64,000 nucleotides of DNA, from positions 310,001 through 374,000 of the forward strand of contig CAUTMV010000001.1 of assembly GCA_963540505.1 (NCBI GenBank), written 5' to 3'. This stretch comes from Wolinella sp963540505. GTDB taxonomy: Bacteria > Campylobacterota > Campylobacteria > Campylobacterales > Helicobacteraceae. Every line of letters begins with the position of its first letter. Position 1 is the first letter of the stretch. This document shows, piece after piece, positions 9,013 through 18,364 of this stretch. The notes beneath the pieces are model-generated. The model was given only the letters and a program-made list of their open reading frames with translations, made no database searches and was not told where the DNA came from. Made by a program: the position numbers and the translations under genes.

Positions 9013-11223
9013 ATGATTAACAGTTCGCTAAATAGCGTGTTCCATGGGGCATTTGACTTTGCTCAGGCGAGGAAACACGAATATCTTACCCTTGAGCATC
9101 TTTTCCTTGCGCTGCTTGAGAATGAGGAGGTCATCGCGCTGCTTCGCGGTTGTGGCGGGAATGTAGCGATGATGCGCCAAAAAGTGGCGCGCTATTTGGA
9201 GGAGAATATCGAGAGCAGCAAGGAGAATGTCGAGCCCGTCCAGACGCTCGCTCTTGAGCGTGTGCTTGAGAGCATGATGCAGCATGTGCGAGGCTCTGAG
9301 CGCGCTGAAGCGGGGGTCGATGACCTTTTAGTGGCGATTTGCGAGGAGGAGGATTCCTATTGCGTGCAGCTTCTGCGCACGGAGGGGATCACGCGGCTTG
9401 ATCTTTTGGAGTTTATTACCGATCAGAGGCGAGAATATGGCGAGAAAACGCAGGAATCGCCCCAAAAAGAGGGCTTTTTAGAGCATTACACGCGACTGCT
9501 GAGCAAAGAAGCTAAAGAGGGGAGAATCGACCCGGTAATTGGGCGTGAAGAGGAAATTATGCGCACTTTGGAGGTGCTTTGTCGTCGTAAAAAAAATAAT
9601 CCCCTGCTTGTGGGAGAGCCGGGTGTGGGTAAGACGGCGATTGCCGAGGGATTGGCGATGAAAATCGTGCAGGGGAATATCCCAAAAACCCTAAAGCTTT
9701 CAGAGATTTTCGCACTTGATATGGGCGCGCTTTTGGCGGGGACGAAATATCGCGGGGATTTTGAGAAGCGTCTAAAGGGCGTCCTTATGGAGCTTGAGGC
9801 GAGAGAGGGCGCGATTTTGTTCATCGATGAGATCCACACCATCGTGGGTGCGGGAGCGAGCAGCGGAGGGAGTATGGATGCGTCCAATCTATTAAAACCC
9901 GCTCTAAGCAGCGGGCGGCTTCGATGTATCGGAGCGACGACGTATGGGGAGTTTCGTAATTTTTTTGACAAGGATAAGGCTCTTTCGCGCAGGTTTGCCA
10001 AAATCGACGTCAAAGAGCCCGGAATCGACGATACGATCGCGATTTTGGAGGGGCTAAAGTCGGAATATGAGAAGCACCACGACGTGCGCTATCTCAAAGA
10101 GGCAATCACGGGGGCGGTGCGCCTCTCTAGCCGTTACATTCAGGATCGATTCCTGCCTGATAAGGCGATTGATGTGATTGATGAGGCGGGTGCGAGCTTC
10201 CGTATGGCGGGCAAAAAAGGTGCGAAGGTTACCCTTAAGGACATTGAGGGAATCGTAAGTAAAATGGCGCACCTGCCGAGTCTGAATGTTACAAGTGATG
10301 AAAAAGAGCAGTTAAGAGGGCTGGAGAAGCGGCTCAAAGCGCGCATTTTTGGGCAAGATGAGGCGATTTCTCGCGTGGTATCAGCGATTAAACGCTCGCG
10401 TGCAGGGTTGAATGCGCCCAATCGCCCCGTGGGTTCGTTCATTTTCACCGGTTCTAGCGGCGTGGGTAAGACCGAGCTGGCGCGTGAGCTGGCTAAAGAG
10501 CTTGGGATTCACTTTGAGCGTTTGGATATGAGCGAATATATGGAGAAGCATACGATTTCGCGTCTCATCGGCGCGCCTGCCGGGTATGTAGGCTATGAGC
10601 AGGGTGGGCTATTGACCGAGACGATTCGCAAACACCCGCACGCGCTCTTGTTGCTTGATGAGATTGAGAAGGCGCATGAGGATTTGCTTAATATCCTGCT
10701 GCAAGTGATGGATAATGCCTCCTTGACGGATAATAACGGGCAAAAGGCGGATTTTAGGAATGTGATTGTGATTATGACCTCAAATGTCGGCTCAAAAGAG
10801 AGCAATGCGATGGGCTTTGCCAAAGCGCGTGGAAAGGGACTTGATAGCGCGATGAAGGATTACTTCTCGCCCGAGTTTAGGAATCGGCTTGATGGCGTGA
10901 TCCATTTCGCTCCGTTGGAGATAAAGTCGCTGGAAGCGATCGTGCAAAAGCTCATTGATGATCTGAATTTGCAGCTAAAAGAGCGAGGAATCGCGCTAAA
11001 AATCGACGCAAAAGTGCGCAAATATCTTGCTCACAAAGGGCAGAGCGAAGAGATGGGTGCCCGCCCTCTTGCGCGTTTGGTGCAAGAGGAGATAAAGTCC
11101 CCGCTCACCGATGAAATCCTCTTTGGCGCGCTGAAAAAAGGAGGCGAGGCGAGATTGAGCGTAAATACGAAAGGAATCTGCTTTGAGTTCGTCCCTCTTT
11201 CCGCATCCAAGCCTCGCAGATAG
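9013..11223 (+). CDS. clpA: ClpA, AAA+ unfoldase of the ClpAP protease
   Basis: This hexameric ATPase unfolds substrates and feeds them to ClpP. The 736 residues contain the Clp N-domain (about 1-140, where ClpS docks), then two AAA+ modules. D1 has Walker A GEPGVGKT and Walker B ILFIDEIH. D2 has Walker A GSSGVGKTE and Walker B LLLLDEIEKAH, followed by the sensor segment TSNVGS and the arginine-bearing EFRNRLDG. No long ClpB-type middle domain is present, which supports ClpA rather than ClpB. The MGF tripeptide after the TSNVGS segment is in the place of the ClpP-docking IGL loop. The end overlaps aat by 41 bases, suggesting translational coupling. Confidence 0.97.
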   Translation: MINSSLNSVFHGAFDFAQARKHEYLTLEHLFLALLENEEVIALLRGCGGNVAMMRQKVARYLEENIESSKENVEPVQTLALERVLESMMQHVRGSERAEAGVDDLLVAICEEEDSYCVQLLRTEGITRLDLLEFITDQRREYGEKTQESPQKEGFLEHYTRLLSKEAKEGRIDPVIGREEEIMRTLEVLCRRKKNNPLLVGEPGVGKTAIAEGLAMKIVQGNIPKTLKLSEIFALDMGALLAGTKYRGDFEKRLKGVLMELEAREGAILFIDEIHTIVGAGASSGGSMDASNLLKPALSSGRLRCIGATTYGEFRNFFDKDKALSRRFAKIDVKEPGIDDTIAILEGLKSEYEKHHDVRYLKEAITGAVRLSSRYIQDRFLPDKAIDVIDEAGASFRMAGKKGAKVTLKDIEGIVSKMAHLPSLNVTSDEKEQLRGLEKRLKARIFGQDEAISRVVSAIKRSRAGLNAPNRPVGSFIFTGSSGVGKTELARELAKELGIHFERLDMSEYMEKHTISRLIGAPAGYVGYEQGGLLTETIRKHPHALLLLDEIEKAHEDLLNILLQVMDNASLTDNNGQKADFRNVIVIMTSNVGSKESNAMGFAKARGKGLDSAMKDYFSPEFRNRLDGVIHFAPLEIKSLEAIVQKLIDDLNLQLKERGIALKIDAKVRKYLAHKGQSEEMGARPLARLVQEEIKSPLTDEILFGALKKGGEARLSVNTKGICFEFVPLSASKPRR

Positions 11224-11842
11224 GGACGGGTTGCTTTGCTATGGCGGGAATCTCGACGTAGAAACGCTGCTAGAGGCGTATTCTTGCGGGATATTTCCGT
11301 GGTTTAGCGAGGGCGATCCGATTTTGTGGTGGTCTCCTAATCCGCGCTTTGTGCTTTTCCCAAAAGATTTGCATTTCTCGCCCCGCACGGATAAACGCAT
11401 TAGCGCGATGGGCTTTGAGGTGGGAATTGACGGGTGTTTTGGCGAGGTAATTGGACAATGCGCAAAAATTGTGCGCAAAAATCAGGAGGGGACGTGGATT
11501 TTGCCCCAAGTAGCGGAAGCCTATGAGCGACTTTTTGAGGCGGGATATGCCCATAGCGTCGAGATTTTTAAGGAGGGGGAGCTTGTGGGCGGGCTCTATG
11601 GCATGAGCTTAGGGGCGGCGTTTTTTGGAGAATCGATGTTTTCGCGCACAGATCACGCCTCAAAAGCCGCACTCAAGGCACTTTGCATGATGGGCGAGCA
11701 GCGAAACTGGCGCATGATTGATTGTCAAATCTACTCATCCCATTTGGCGCATTGGGGCGCGAAACTCATTTCAAGAGAGGAGTTTTTGCTACTACTAGAG
11801 GAATCGCTACAAGAGCCGACACGGAGGGGCAAATGGAGCTGA
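11183..11842 (+). CDS. aat: Leucyl/phenylalanyl-tRNA--protein transferase
   Basis: Aat adds Leu or Phe from charged tRNA to proteins with N-terminal Lys or Arg, turning secondary into primary N-degrons. Signatures are GIFPWFSEGDPILWWSP near residue 35, NPRFVLFP, and LVGGLYGMSLGAAFFGESMFS with the family serine-phenylalanine core. At 219 residues it has normal length. Its location after clpS-clpA puts signal generator, adaptor and unfoldase in one operon. The start overlaps the clpA end by 41 bases and its own end overlaps the next gene by 10 bases. Confidence 0.96.
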   Translation: MSSSLFPHPSLADRDGLLCYGGNLDVETLLEAYSCGIFPWFSEGDPILWWSPNPRFVLFPKDLHFSPRTDKRISAMGFEVGIDGCFGEVIGQCAKIVRKNQEGTWILPQVAEAYERLFEAGYAHSVEIFKEGELVGGLYGMSLGAAFFGESMFSRTDHASKAALKALCMMGEQRNWRMIDCQIYSSHLAHWGAKLISREEFLLLLEESLQEPTRRGKWS

Positions 11843-12609
11843 ACTTTGAAGTGGATTGGAGCGTGAGCTATGCGGCGATTTGGCGCGAGCAGGGGCAGTA
11901 TCTGCACGCGATTAGGGAGATTAGCGAGATTCCCCTGCACTCCTTGGCGGGAATTGCAAGAAACAAAGAGCTGCTCGTGAAAAACACCGAGAATTTTTTG
12001 CAAGGGAAAGACGCTGTGCATGCGCTATTGTGGGGTGCGCGCGGCATGGGCAAGTCTTCTTTAATCAAAGCTCTGCTCTATGAATACGCCGCGCAGGGTT
12101 TAAGAATGCTCGAGTTGGAGCCCTCTTCGCTAAAGCTCGTGCCCGAATTTACCGATAAATTGCGCGCACTTCCCTACCGTTTCATATTTTTTTGTGATGA
12201 TTTGTCGTTTTCTGAGGGCGATTCCTCGTATCGGGCGTTAAAGAGCCTGCTAGAGGGCTCGCTTGAGCCGCTTCCGCGCAATATCCTCCTTTATGTTACG
12301 TCAAATCGTCGCCACCTTGTGAGTGAGTATCAGAGCGAGAATCGCGGCGCATACGCCTTTGAGGGCGAGATTCATCAGGGTGAGGCGGTCGAAGAGAAGA
12401 TCGCTTTAGCGGATCGATTCCCGCTTTTTTTGGGATTTTATCACGCGAGTGCGGGGGATTATTGGGAAATGGTGCAGGGGTATTTCGGCGAGCAAGGCGA
12501 TGAGATTCTTAGACAAAAGGCGATAAATTTCGCCGCTCAAAAGGGCTCTAGGAGCGGGCGCGTGGCAAAGCAGTTTTATCAGCTATACAAGAGCGGATTA
12601 ATACAATAA
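11833..12609 (+). CDS. DUF815-family P-loop ATPase
   Basis: A predicted cytoplasmic AAA+-like ATPase of about 258 residues with Walker A GARGMGKSSL and Walker B-like FIFFCDDLSF. This layout matches the DUF815 family, whose exact role is not established. I place the start at ATG 11833 because GGAGGGG lies just upstream and homologue-like sequence begins with MELNFEVDW. A longer in-frame extension to 11722 lies inside aat and is unlikely. It overlaps aat by 10 bases, so it appears to be the fourth gene of the clpS operon. Whether it works with ClpAP is unknown. Confidence 0.85.
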   Translation: MELNFEVDWSVSYAAIWREQGQYLHAIREISEIPLHSLAGIARNKELLVKNTENFLQGKDAVHALLWGARGMGKSSLIKALLYEYAAQGLRMLELEPSSLKLVPEFTDKLRALPYRFIFFCDDLSFSEGDSSYRALKSLLEGSLEPLPRNILLYVTSNRRHLVSEYQSENRGAYAFEGEIHQGEAVEEKIALADRFPLFLGFYHASAGDYWEMVQGYFGEQGDEILRQKAINFAAQKGSRSGRVAKQFYQLYKSGLIQ

Positions 12610-12634
12610 GATTTGAATTACGAAAGGATTGCGC

Positions 12635-13459
12635 ATGATTAGGAAGTGTCTGTTCCCCGCTGCGGGCTATGGGACGCGATTCCTCCCGGCGAGCAAGGCG
12701 ATGCCCAAAGAGATGTTGCCGATTGTAAATAAGCCGCTCATTCAGTATGGCGTCGAGGAGGCGCTGGAGGCGGGAATCGGCACGATGGCGATTGTTACGG
12801 GGCGGGGGAAGCGCGCGATTGAGGATCATTTTGATATTAGCTATGAGCTGGAGCATCAAATCAAGGGCACGCCCAAGGAGCAATATCTCGAAGATATTCG
12901 CGCGATTTTGGGGCGTTGCACCTTTACTTACACGCGTCAAATGGAGATGAAGGGACTTGGGCATGCGATTTTAAGCGGCGAGACGCTTATCGGCAGAGAG
13001 CCTTTTGCCGTGATTTTGGCTGATGATCTTTGCGATAATCCGCATGGAAAGGGCGTGCTCGCGCAGATGTTGGAGGTGTTTGATCGCTATAATTGCTCGA
13101 TTGTGGCGATTGAAGAGGTGGATCCAAGCGAGGTGGATCGCTATGGGATTATTAGCGGCACGGAGATTGAAGCGGGATTGTATCGTGTGGAAAATATGAT
13201 AGAAAAGCCCGCGCAGAGCGAAGCACCGAGCAATCTAGCCATTATCGGGAGATACATTCTGACCCCGGATATTTTTGATATTTTGCGCACGACCAGCCCG
13301 GGTAAAAAGGGCGAAATCCAAATCACGGACGCGCTTTTGAAGCAGTGCAAAGAGGGGCGGGTGCTCGCGTATAGATTCCGCGGGAATCGCTATGATTGCG
13401 GAAGTATCGATGGCTTTGTCGCCGCGACGAATATCTTTTATGAAAAGCTTAAAAGGTAA
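12635..13459 (+). CDS. galU: UTP--glucose-1-phosphate uridylyltransferase
   Basis: GalU makes UDP-glucose for surface polysaccharide and glycan synthesis. The 274-residue protein has the nucleotidyltransferase motif AAGYGTRFLPASKAMPKEM, the NKPLIQYGVEEA segment, ADDLCDNP with the metal-binding aspartate, and IEKPA. The start chosen is ATG 12635 behind AAAGGA; a TTG at 12629 overlaps that ribosome site and is unlikely. galU, a small membrane gene and murA follow each other as in H. pylori HP0646-HP0648. UDP-glucose could feed glycosyltransferases such as those at the left end of the window, but no direct link is shown. Confidence 0.97.
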   Translation: MIRKCLFPAAGYGTRFLPASKAMPKEMLPIVNKPLIQYGVEEALEAGIGTMAIVTGRGKRAIEDHFDISYELEHQIKGTPKEQYLEDIRAILGRCTFTYTRQMEMKGLGHAILSGETLIGREPFAVILADDLCDNPHGKGVLAQMLEVFDRYNCSIVAIEEVDPSEVDRYGIISGTEIEAGLYRVENMIEKPAQSEAPSNLAIIGRYILTPDIFDILRTTSPGKKGEIQITDALLKQCKEGRVLAYRFRGNRYDCGSIDGFVAATNIFYEKLKR

Positions 13460-13468
13460 GAATCGCCC

Positions 13469-13918
13469 ATGTATGACCTCTATTTTTACCTCCTGATTTG
13501 GGTTTTGCTCGGGATGGTTGCGATCCCTATCATGCTTATTTCGGTTCTAATCGCGATTGTCGGGAGTATTAATGACACGCAAAAGGCTGAGGCGAAGCGT
13601 CTGGCGCAATTTCAGAAAATTCAATTTCTCCTTAGCATTTTAAACTCCCCAAAGTCTCATCAAAAGGAGGTCAATGAGGCGTTTGAAGCGTTTAAGAAAT
13701 ATCATGCGAGTTTTGGCGCGCTCGCTCCCGATAGTATGGAGTTCAAGCAGCGCATGGAGTTTGTGAGGAGAATTGTCCTATCGGAGTTTTTTAATATCGA
13801 TAATGCCTCAAAATTCCGCGATGAGATGGTCGCAAGGAATCGAGAGCACAAAAAGGAGCTTGAGCAGGCGATTAGCCAAGCACTCAAGGATAAAGAGCGT
13901 GGAAAGGAGAGCAAATAG
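13469..13918 (+). CDS. Small membrane-anchored protein, HP0647 position, function unknown
   Basis: The protein has 149 residues. It starts with a strongly hydrophobic segment (about residues 5-33) that could be one long or two short membrane helices. About 110 helical residues follow, ending in a basic tail (KDKERGKESK). I recognise no catalytic motif. It sits between galU and murA, the same place as H. pylori HP0647, and its stop overlaps the GTG start of murA by one base. Its soluble part resembles the protein at 7601-7981, which has the same membrane-plus-helical layout. Confidence 0.75.
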   Translation: MYDLYFYLLIWVLLGMVAIPIMLISVLIAIVGSINDTQKAEAKRLAQFQKIQFLLSILNSPKSHQKEVNEAFEAFKKYHASFGALAPDSMEFKQRMEFVRRIVLSEFFNIDNASKFRDEMVARNREHKKELEQAISQALKDKERGKESK

Positions 13919-15183
13919 TGGATTTTTTGTCAATTCAAGGGCATGCGCCTTTAGCGGGCGAAGTGGAGATATCAGGGGCGAAGAATGCCGCGCTGCCGCT
14001 TATTAGCGCCACGCTGCTCGCGAGGAATCGCCTCACACTCAGCAATCTCCCCGATGTGATGGATATTAAGACACTACTTTCGCTCCTTGAGATGTTGGGT
14101 GCGGAGGTGGAGTATCTAAACGCCCATGAGGTGCGGCTTGATAGCTTCAAAGTCCATAGCACCAAAGCGACGTATGACATTGTGCGTAAAATGCGCGCGT
14201 CGATTCTTGTGCTCGGTCCGTTGCTATCGCGCTTTGGCAAGTGTGAGGTCTCGCTTCCGGGCGGATGTGCGATTGGTGCGCGCCCCGTGGATTTGCACAT
14301 AAGAGCGATGGAGAAGATGGGCGCGGAGGTGGAGATTAAGCAGGGTTACATCGTCGCGTCCGCTCCTAGAGGGCTTAAGGGCGCGCGCATTGCATTTGAT
14401 AAGATTACCGTCACGGGGACGGAGAATGTTCTCATGGCGGCGGCTCTGGCACATGGCAAGACGCATATTTTAAACGCCGCGATTGAGCCAGAAGTGGTGC
14501 AGCTGTGTGAGATGCTGCAGAGCGCAGGCGTGGAGATTGCGGGAATCGGGGGCAATGAGCTTGAGATTATCGGGCATGAGGGCGAGGCACTGGAGATTTC
14601 CTCACTAAGCGTGATTCCCGATCGTATCGAGGCAGGGACGTATCTGTGCGTCGGGGCGATCGCTAATAGCGCGCTGAGGGTTAGCCATGTGATTCCCGGA
14701 CACCTTCAAGCCATTACGCAAAAGCTCGAGGAGATTGGCTTTAGCCTGCAATATGGCGAGGATTGGGTGAGCCTTGCGCCTGCATCTAAACGACGGGCTT
14801 TTGAGCTTGTGACGACGGAATATCCCGGATTCCCTACGGATATGCAGGCACAATTTATGGCGCTTGCGACGCAGTGTGAGGGGGCGAGCATTATCGAGGA
14901 GCGGCTGTTTGAGAATCGCTTCATGCACGTGAGCGAGCTTCAGCGTTTGGGCGCGGAGATCCATCTTAAAGGCAATATCGCGACGGTTCATGGGGCGAGC
15001 AAACTTCTGTGTGCTGATGTGATGGCGACAGATTTGCGAGCTTCCAGCGCGCTTGTGCTAGCGGCTTTGGTTGCAGATGGGGTGAGCAATATTCACCGAA
15101 TCTATCATCTGGATCGGGGCTATGAGCGACTAGAGCAAAAGCTTGGGAATCTTGGGGCGAAAATTACGCGGGGGAGAGAGTGA
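13918..15183 (+). CDS. murA: UDP-N-acetylglucosamine 1-carboxyvinyltransferase
   Basis: MurA transfers enolpyruvate from PEP to UDP-GlcNAc, the first committed step of peptidoglycan synthesis. The 421-residue length is normal. The PEP-binding Lys/Asn pair lies in ISGAKNAALP near residue 20. The loop PGGCAIGARPVDLH carries the catalytic cysteine, so the enzyme should be of the fosfomycin-sensitive type. The start codon is GTG at 13918, sharing one base with the previous stop. The end overlaps the next gene by four bases. Confidence 0.97.
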   Translation: MDFLSIQGHAPLAGEVEISGAKNAALPLISATLLARNRLTLSNLPDVMDIKTLLSLLEMLGAEVEYLNAHEVRLDSFKVHSTKATYDIVRKMRASILVLGPLLSRFGKCEVSLPGGCAIGARPVDLHIRAMEKMGAEVEIKQGYIVASAPRGLKGARIAFDKITVTGTENVLMAAALAHGKTHILNAAIEPEVVQLCEMLQSAGVEIAGIGGNELEIIGHEGEALEISSLSVIPDRIEAGTYLCVGAIANSALRVSHVIPGHLQAITQKLEEIGFSLQYGEDWVSLAPASKRRAFELVTTEYPGFPTDMQAQFMALATQCEGASIIEERLFENRFMHVSELQRLGAEIHLKGNIATVHGASKLLCADVMATDLRASSALVLAALVADGVSNIHRIYHLDRGYERLEQKLGNLGAKITRGRE

Positions 15184-15866
15184 TAGAGGAGTATTTTGGG
15201 CGTCAGGTTGAGCTTATGGGCGAGGAATCGCTCCGTTTGCTGCGCGCCAAAAAGGTCGCGATTATCGGCTGTGGCGGGCTTGGCTGCTCGATAGGGATCG
15301 CGCTTGCGGGCAGTGGCGTGGGCGAGCTGCACTTGGTGGATTTTGATAAGATTGCACTTAGCAATATCCATCGCCAAATCGCTTTTAGAGTGAGCGATGT
15401 GGGACGCCCTAAAAGCGACGTGCTAGGCGAGTTTCTCGCCTCGCGCAGCCTTGATGAGAGTGTGTCTTTGCGACCCTTTGCACAATCGTTTCAAGAATAC
15501 GCGCTGCGTGAAATCGAGATTGACCTCATCATGGATGCAACGGATAATCTTGCTGTGCGAATGGAGATTGATGCCTTTGCAAAACGGCGGGGAATCCCGT
15601 GGGTCTATGCCTCGGCGGAGGCGTGGCATGGTATGGCGTGTTTGCTGGAATGTTCGGATTTTCAGAGTTTCAAAGCGCGCATGCACGAGCCTGAGGGTGT
15701 ATCCACTCCCATGGTGATGAATCTTGCTTCGCTCGCTTCTTTGCTCGCATTAAGATATCTTGCGGAGCTGGAAGTGCAGCGAGATGTGTTGTATTACTGC
15801 ATGATGAATGGAGGCGAAATGAAGCTTTTTTCTTACCAAATGCCCAAAACAGAGACGGAGGTTTAG
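15180..15866 (+). CDS. ThiF/MoeB/HesA-family E1-like adenylyltransferase
   Basis: This 228-residue protein has the nucleotide-binding fold of enzymes that adenylate the C-terminus of a ubiquitin-like sulfur carrier. Visible features are VAIIGCGGLGCSIGIALAGSG, the VDFDKIALSNIHRQ segment with the Asp and Arg that bind ATP, and DATDNLAVRMEID. The CxxC zinc pairs of MoeB are not obvious, so the exact partner (MoaD-, ThiS- or tRNA-modification-type) cannot be set. The start is GTG at 15180, overlapping the murA stop by four bases, which suggests coupling to murA. No sulfur-carrier gene is adjacent. Confidence 0.85.
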   Translation: MIEEYFGRQVELMGEESLRLLRAKKVAIIGCGGLGCSIGIALAGSGVGELHLVDFDKIALSNIHRQIAFRVSDVGRPKSDVLGEFLASRSLDESVSLRPFAQSFQEYALREIEIDLIMDATDNLAVRMEIDAFAKRRGIPWVYASAEAWHGMACLLECSDFQSFKARMHEPEGVSTPMVMNLASLASLLALRYLAELEVQRDVLYYCMMNGGEMKLFSYQMPKTETEV

Positions 15867-17162
15867 ATGAGTGAAGTTTTGCGTGAGGGCAGGGTTTTGC
15901 CCGATGAGGATCTCAAACAGGTCAAAGTGCTTTATGTCGAAGATGAGGGCACTATCAGAGAATCGCTTGCGAAACTTTTGCGGCGATACCTTCCTCATCT
16001 TATGCTCGCTAGCAACGGGCAAGAGGGGCTTACGTGTTTTAAAAAAGAGCTGCCCGAGATTGTCCTCACGGATATTCGCATGCCTAAACTTGATGGGCTT
16101 GAGATGTCTAAAGAGATTAAGCAAATCGCTCCAAACACGCAGATTATCGTCATGACGGCTTTTGGCGATTCCGAGTATTTGCTAAAAGCGATTGAAATCG
16201 GACTTAATGGCTATCTGATTAAGCCCATCAATAAGGACAGCCTTCTGAAGCTCCTCAATGACGCGGCGCGTTTTGCGCTCGCCCAAAAGAGCAAGGAGCG
16301 CTTTGATCGCTATACACAGCAGATTTTGGATTTCCAGCAAAACCTTATCATCGTTTTGGATGAGAATTTTATCTTGAAGCGCGCAAACAAGAGCTTTTTG
16401 GACTATTTTGATTGCACGTGCGTCGAGGATTTTACCAAGCGTTTTGGAGATTTGAGCAAAGTGGCGAGACTGGGAAGTGAAGAGGGGGAGTTTAATCGGG
16501 AGTTTTTGGAGCTCGTTATTAGCGACGCGGAGCACACGCACACGATCACTTTCACCGGCGAGCCTCAGACACGCGGGCGATTTTTTGCGGTGGGGGCGAG
16601 CAGGCTTTTGATGGATTTGAAGTGGGAGGGTGAATATATCGCCTCATTTACGGATATTACCTCCTTTAAAGAGGAGAATGAAAAGCTTCAGCTTCAGGCG
16701 ACGACCGACATGCTCACGGGGATTGACAACCGCTTCAAATTTGATGAAATCATCGATGAGTGGCGAGCATGCGGGAATGATTACAGCGTGATCTATTTTG
16801 ACATCGACCACTTTAAGCGCATTAATGACCGATACGGGCATGACAAAGGAGATGAGATTCTCTCTGATTTGGCGTGTCTGGTGCGCGATCTTTTGCGCGA
16901 TGAAGATATTTTTGCTCGACTTGGCGGCGAGGAGTTTATAATTTTGCTTAAAAATATGCCGCTAAAGCGCGCGAGCGAGGTGGCTGAGCGCATTCGTCAT
17001 GTCGTTGAGTTTTACCCATTTGCACTTGATCGATGTGTAACGTGCAGCTTTGGCGTGGCAAAAAGTCAAGAGGGCGAAACGCCTGAGGAGACGATTAAGC
17101 GCGCCGATTTCGCGATGTATGTTGCGAAGAGATCCGGCAGGAATCGCGTAGAAATCGCTTAA
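15867..17162 (+). CDS. Response regulator with C-terminal GGDEF diguanylate cyclase
   Basis: The predicted output is cyclic di-GMP. A receiver domain occupies about residues 18-140 with VLYVEDE, the phospho-acceptor in VLTDIRMPKLDG, MTAFG and the conserved lysine in IKPINK. A PAS-like linker follows (about 150-265). The GGDEF domain (about 275-431) has YFDIDHFKRIND, the active-site GGEEF and an RDED inhibitory I-site five residues upstream, so product feedback is expected. The overall layout resembles PleD-type cyclases with one receiver. No cognate histidine kinase is next to it. It is the last gene of the plus-strand run and converges on gap. Confidence 0.95.
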   Translation: MSEVLREGRVLPDEDLKQVKVLYVEDEGTIRESLAKLLRRYLPHLMLASNGQEGLTCFKKELPEIVLTDIRMPKLDGLEMSKEIKQIAPNTQIIVMTAFGDSEYLLKAIEIGLNGYLIKPINKDSLLKLLNDAARFALAQKSKERFDRYTQQILDFQQNLIIVLDENFILKRANKSFLDYFDCTCVEDFTKRFGDLSKVARLGSEEGEFNREFLELVISDAEHTHTITFTGEPQTRGRFFAVGASRLLMDLKWEGEYIASFTDITSFKEENEKLQLQATTDMLTGIDNRFKFDEIIDEWRACGNDYSVIYFDIDHFKRINDRYGHDKGDEILSDLACLVRDLLRDEDIFARLGGEEFIILLKNMPLKRASEVAERIRHVVEFYPFALDRCVTCSFGVAKSQEGETPEETIKRADFAMYVAKRSGRNRVEIA

Positions 17163-17179
17163 ATCACGCACCCCTTGCG

Positions 17180-17208
17180 CTCTTTGTCGGATTTTGTTTC
17201 ACAAAGAG
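17180..17208. terminator. Possible weak hairpin between convergent genes
   Basis: An 8-base inverted repeat, CTCTTTGT and ACAAAGAG, with a 13-base loop lies between the 3' ends of the GGDEF gene and gap. Neither side shows a clear T-run, so an intrinsic terminator is only possible. Confidence 0.35.
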
Positions 17209-17277
17209 GTGATTCCCCTCCCCGTGCAAGACTCACTCACGCCCCCCTCTTTTATCTTGCGCGCGTTTAAAAGAGCG

Positions 17278-18273
17278 TCAATTTGCAGCGACAAAGCACG
17301 CCATATCCACGAGGCGGTTGGAGTAGCCCCACTCGTTGTCATACCATGCCATGACTTTTGCCATGTTGCCATCGATTACAAAGGTCAAATCCGGCGCAAC
17401 AATCGAGCTTCGCGGGTCGCCTTGAAAATCCATCGAGACGCCGAAATCCTCGTCGATTCCCAAGATTCCCGCGAGTTTGCCTTGAGCGGCTTTGTGAAAT
17501 AGCGCATTAATCTCCTCTGCCGTGGTTGTTTTTGCCAGCTCGACATTGAGATCGACCATCGAGACGTCAGCGGTAGGGACGCGCACGGAATGCCCATGTA
17601 GCTTGCCTTTTAGGTTTGGAAGCACGAGCGATAGGGCTTTAGCCGCGCCCGTCGTGGTGGGGATCATATTAATCGCAGCAGCCCTTGAGCGGCGGAAATC
17701 GCTCTTATGCGCAGTGTCAAGGATATTCTGGTCGTTTGTGTAGGCGTGGATCGTCGTCATGATTCCCCGCTTAATCCCTAGTGAGGAATCAAGCACCATC
17801 GCAATGGGCGCGAGGCAGTTGGTCGTGCAGCTTGCGTTGGAGATAATCGCCTCGCCTTGGTATTGATGATGATTGACCCCGAGCACATAAGTGGGCGTGG
17901 AATCTTTGGACGGAGCGGAGAAAATGACTTTCCTCGCGCCGTTTTTCAGATGCGCTTGCACCGATTCTTGGGTCAGAAAAAGTCCCGTGGATTCGATTAC
18001 GACATCAACTTCGCCAAAATTAATCTTCGCCACCTCACGCTCTTTGGTGAGGCGCACCTCATGCCCGTTGATAAGGAGTTTTCCCTCTTCATAGCGCACC
18101 TCGCGTGGGAATCGCCCATGGAGCGAATCGCGCCGCAAAAGGTAGGCGAGCATCTCTTCTTGCGCCAAATCATTGATAGCGACTAGCTCCACATCATCGC
18201 GTTCAGCGATAATCCGCGCGACACTGCGCCCGATTCTCCCAAAGCCGTTAATCGCAACACGAACTTTATTCAT
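17278..18273 (-). CDS. gapA: Glyceraldehyde-3-phosphate dehydrogenase
   Basis: The enzyme interconverts glyceraldehyde 3-phosphate and 1,3-bisphosphoglycerate in glycolysis or gluconeogenesis. The 331-residue protein starts MNKVRVAINGFGRIGRS (Rossmann fold) and has the catalytic cysteine in ISNASCTTNCLAP and the Trp-Tyr-Asp C-terminal motif WYDNEWGY. The start at 18273 is preceded by AAAGGAG; a longer extension to 18303 has no such site. A BI-1 family gene lies on the other strand, as beside H. pylori gap (HP0920/HP0921). Confidence 0.97.
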   Translation of the reverse strand: MNKVRVAINGFGRIGRSVARIIAERDDVELVAINDLAQEEMLAYLLRRDSLHGRFPREVRYEEGKLLINGHEVRLTKEREVAKINFGEVDVVIESTGLFLTQESVQAHLKNGARKVIFSAPSKDSTPTYVLGVNHHQYQGEAIISNASCTTNCLAPIAMVLDSSLGIKRGIMTTIHAYTNDQNILDTAHKSDFRRSRAAAINMIPTTTGAAKALSLVLPNLKGKLHGHSVRVPTADVSMVDLNVELAKTTTAEEINALFHKAAQGKLAGILGIDEDFGVSMDFQGDPRSSIVAPDLTFVIDGNMAKVMAWYDNEWGYSNRLVDMACFVAAN

Positions 18274-18364
18274 TGACGTCTCCTTTAACCTTTTTAAAAC
18301 CAAATATGGTATATCATGCGCGCTTTAATAACATTAAATATTTCCCATAAATACGGAGGTTCTT

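Noticed and set aside
17180..17208. Strong intrinsic terminator between the GGDEF gene and gap
   Set aside because: The hairpin has no T-run on either strand, so it is listed only as a weak possibility.
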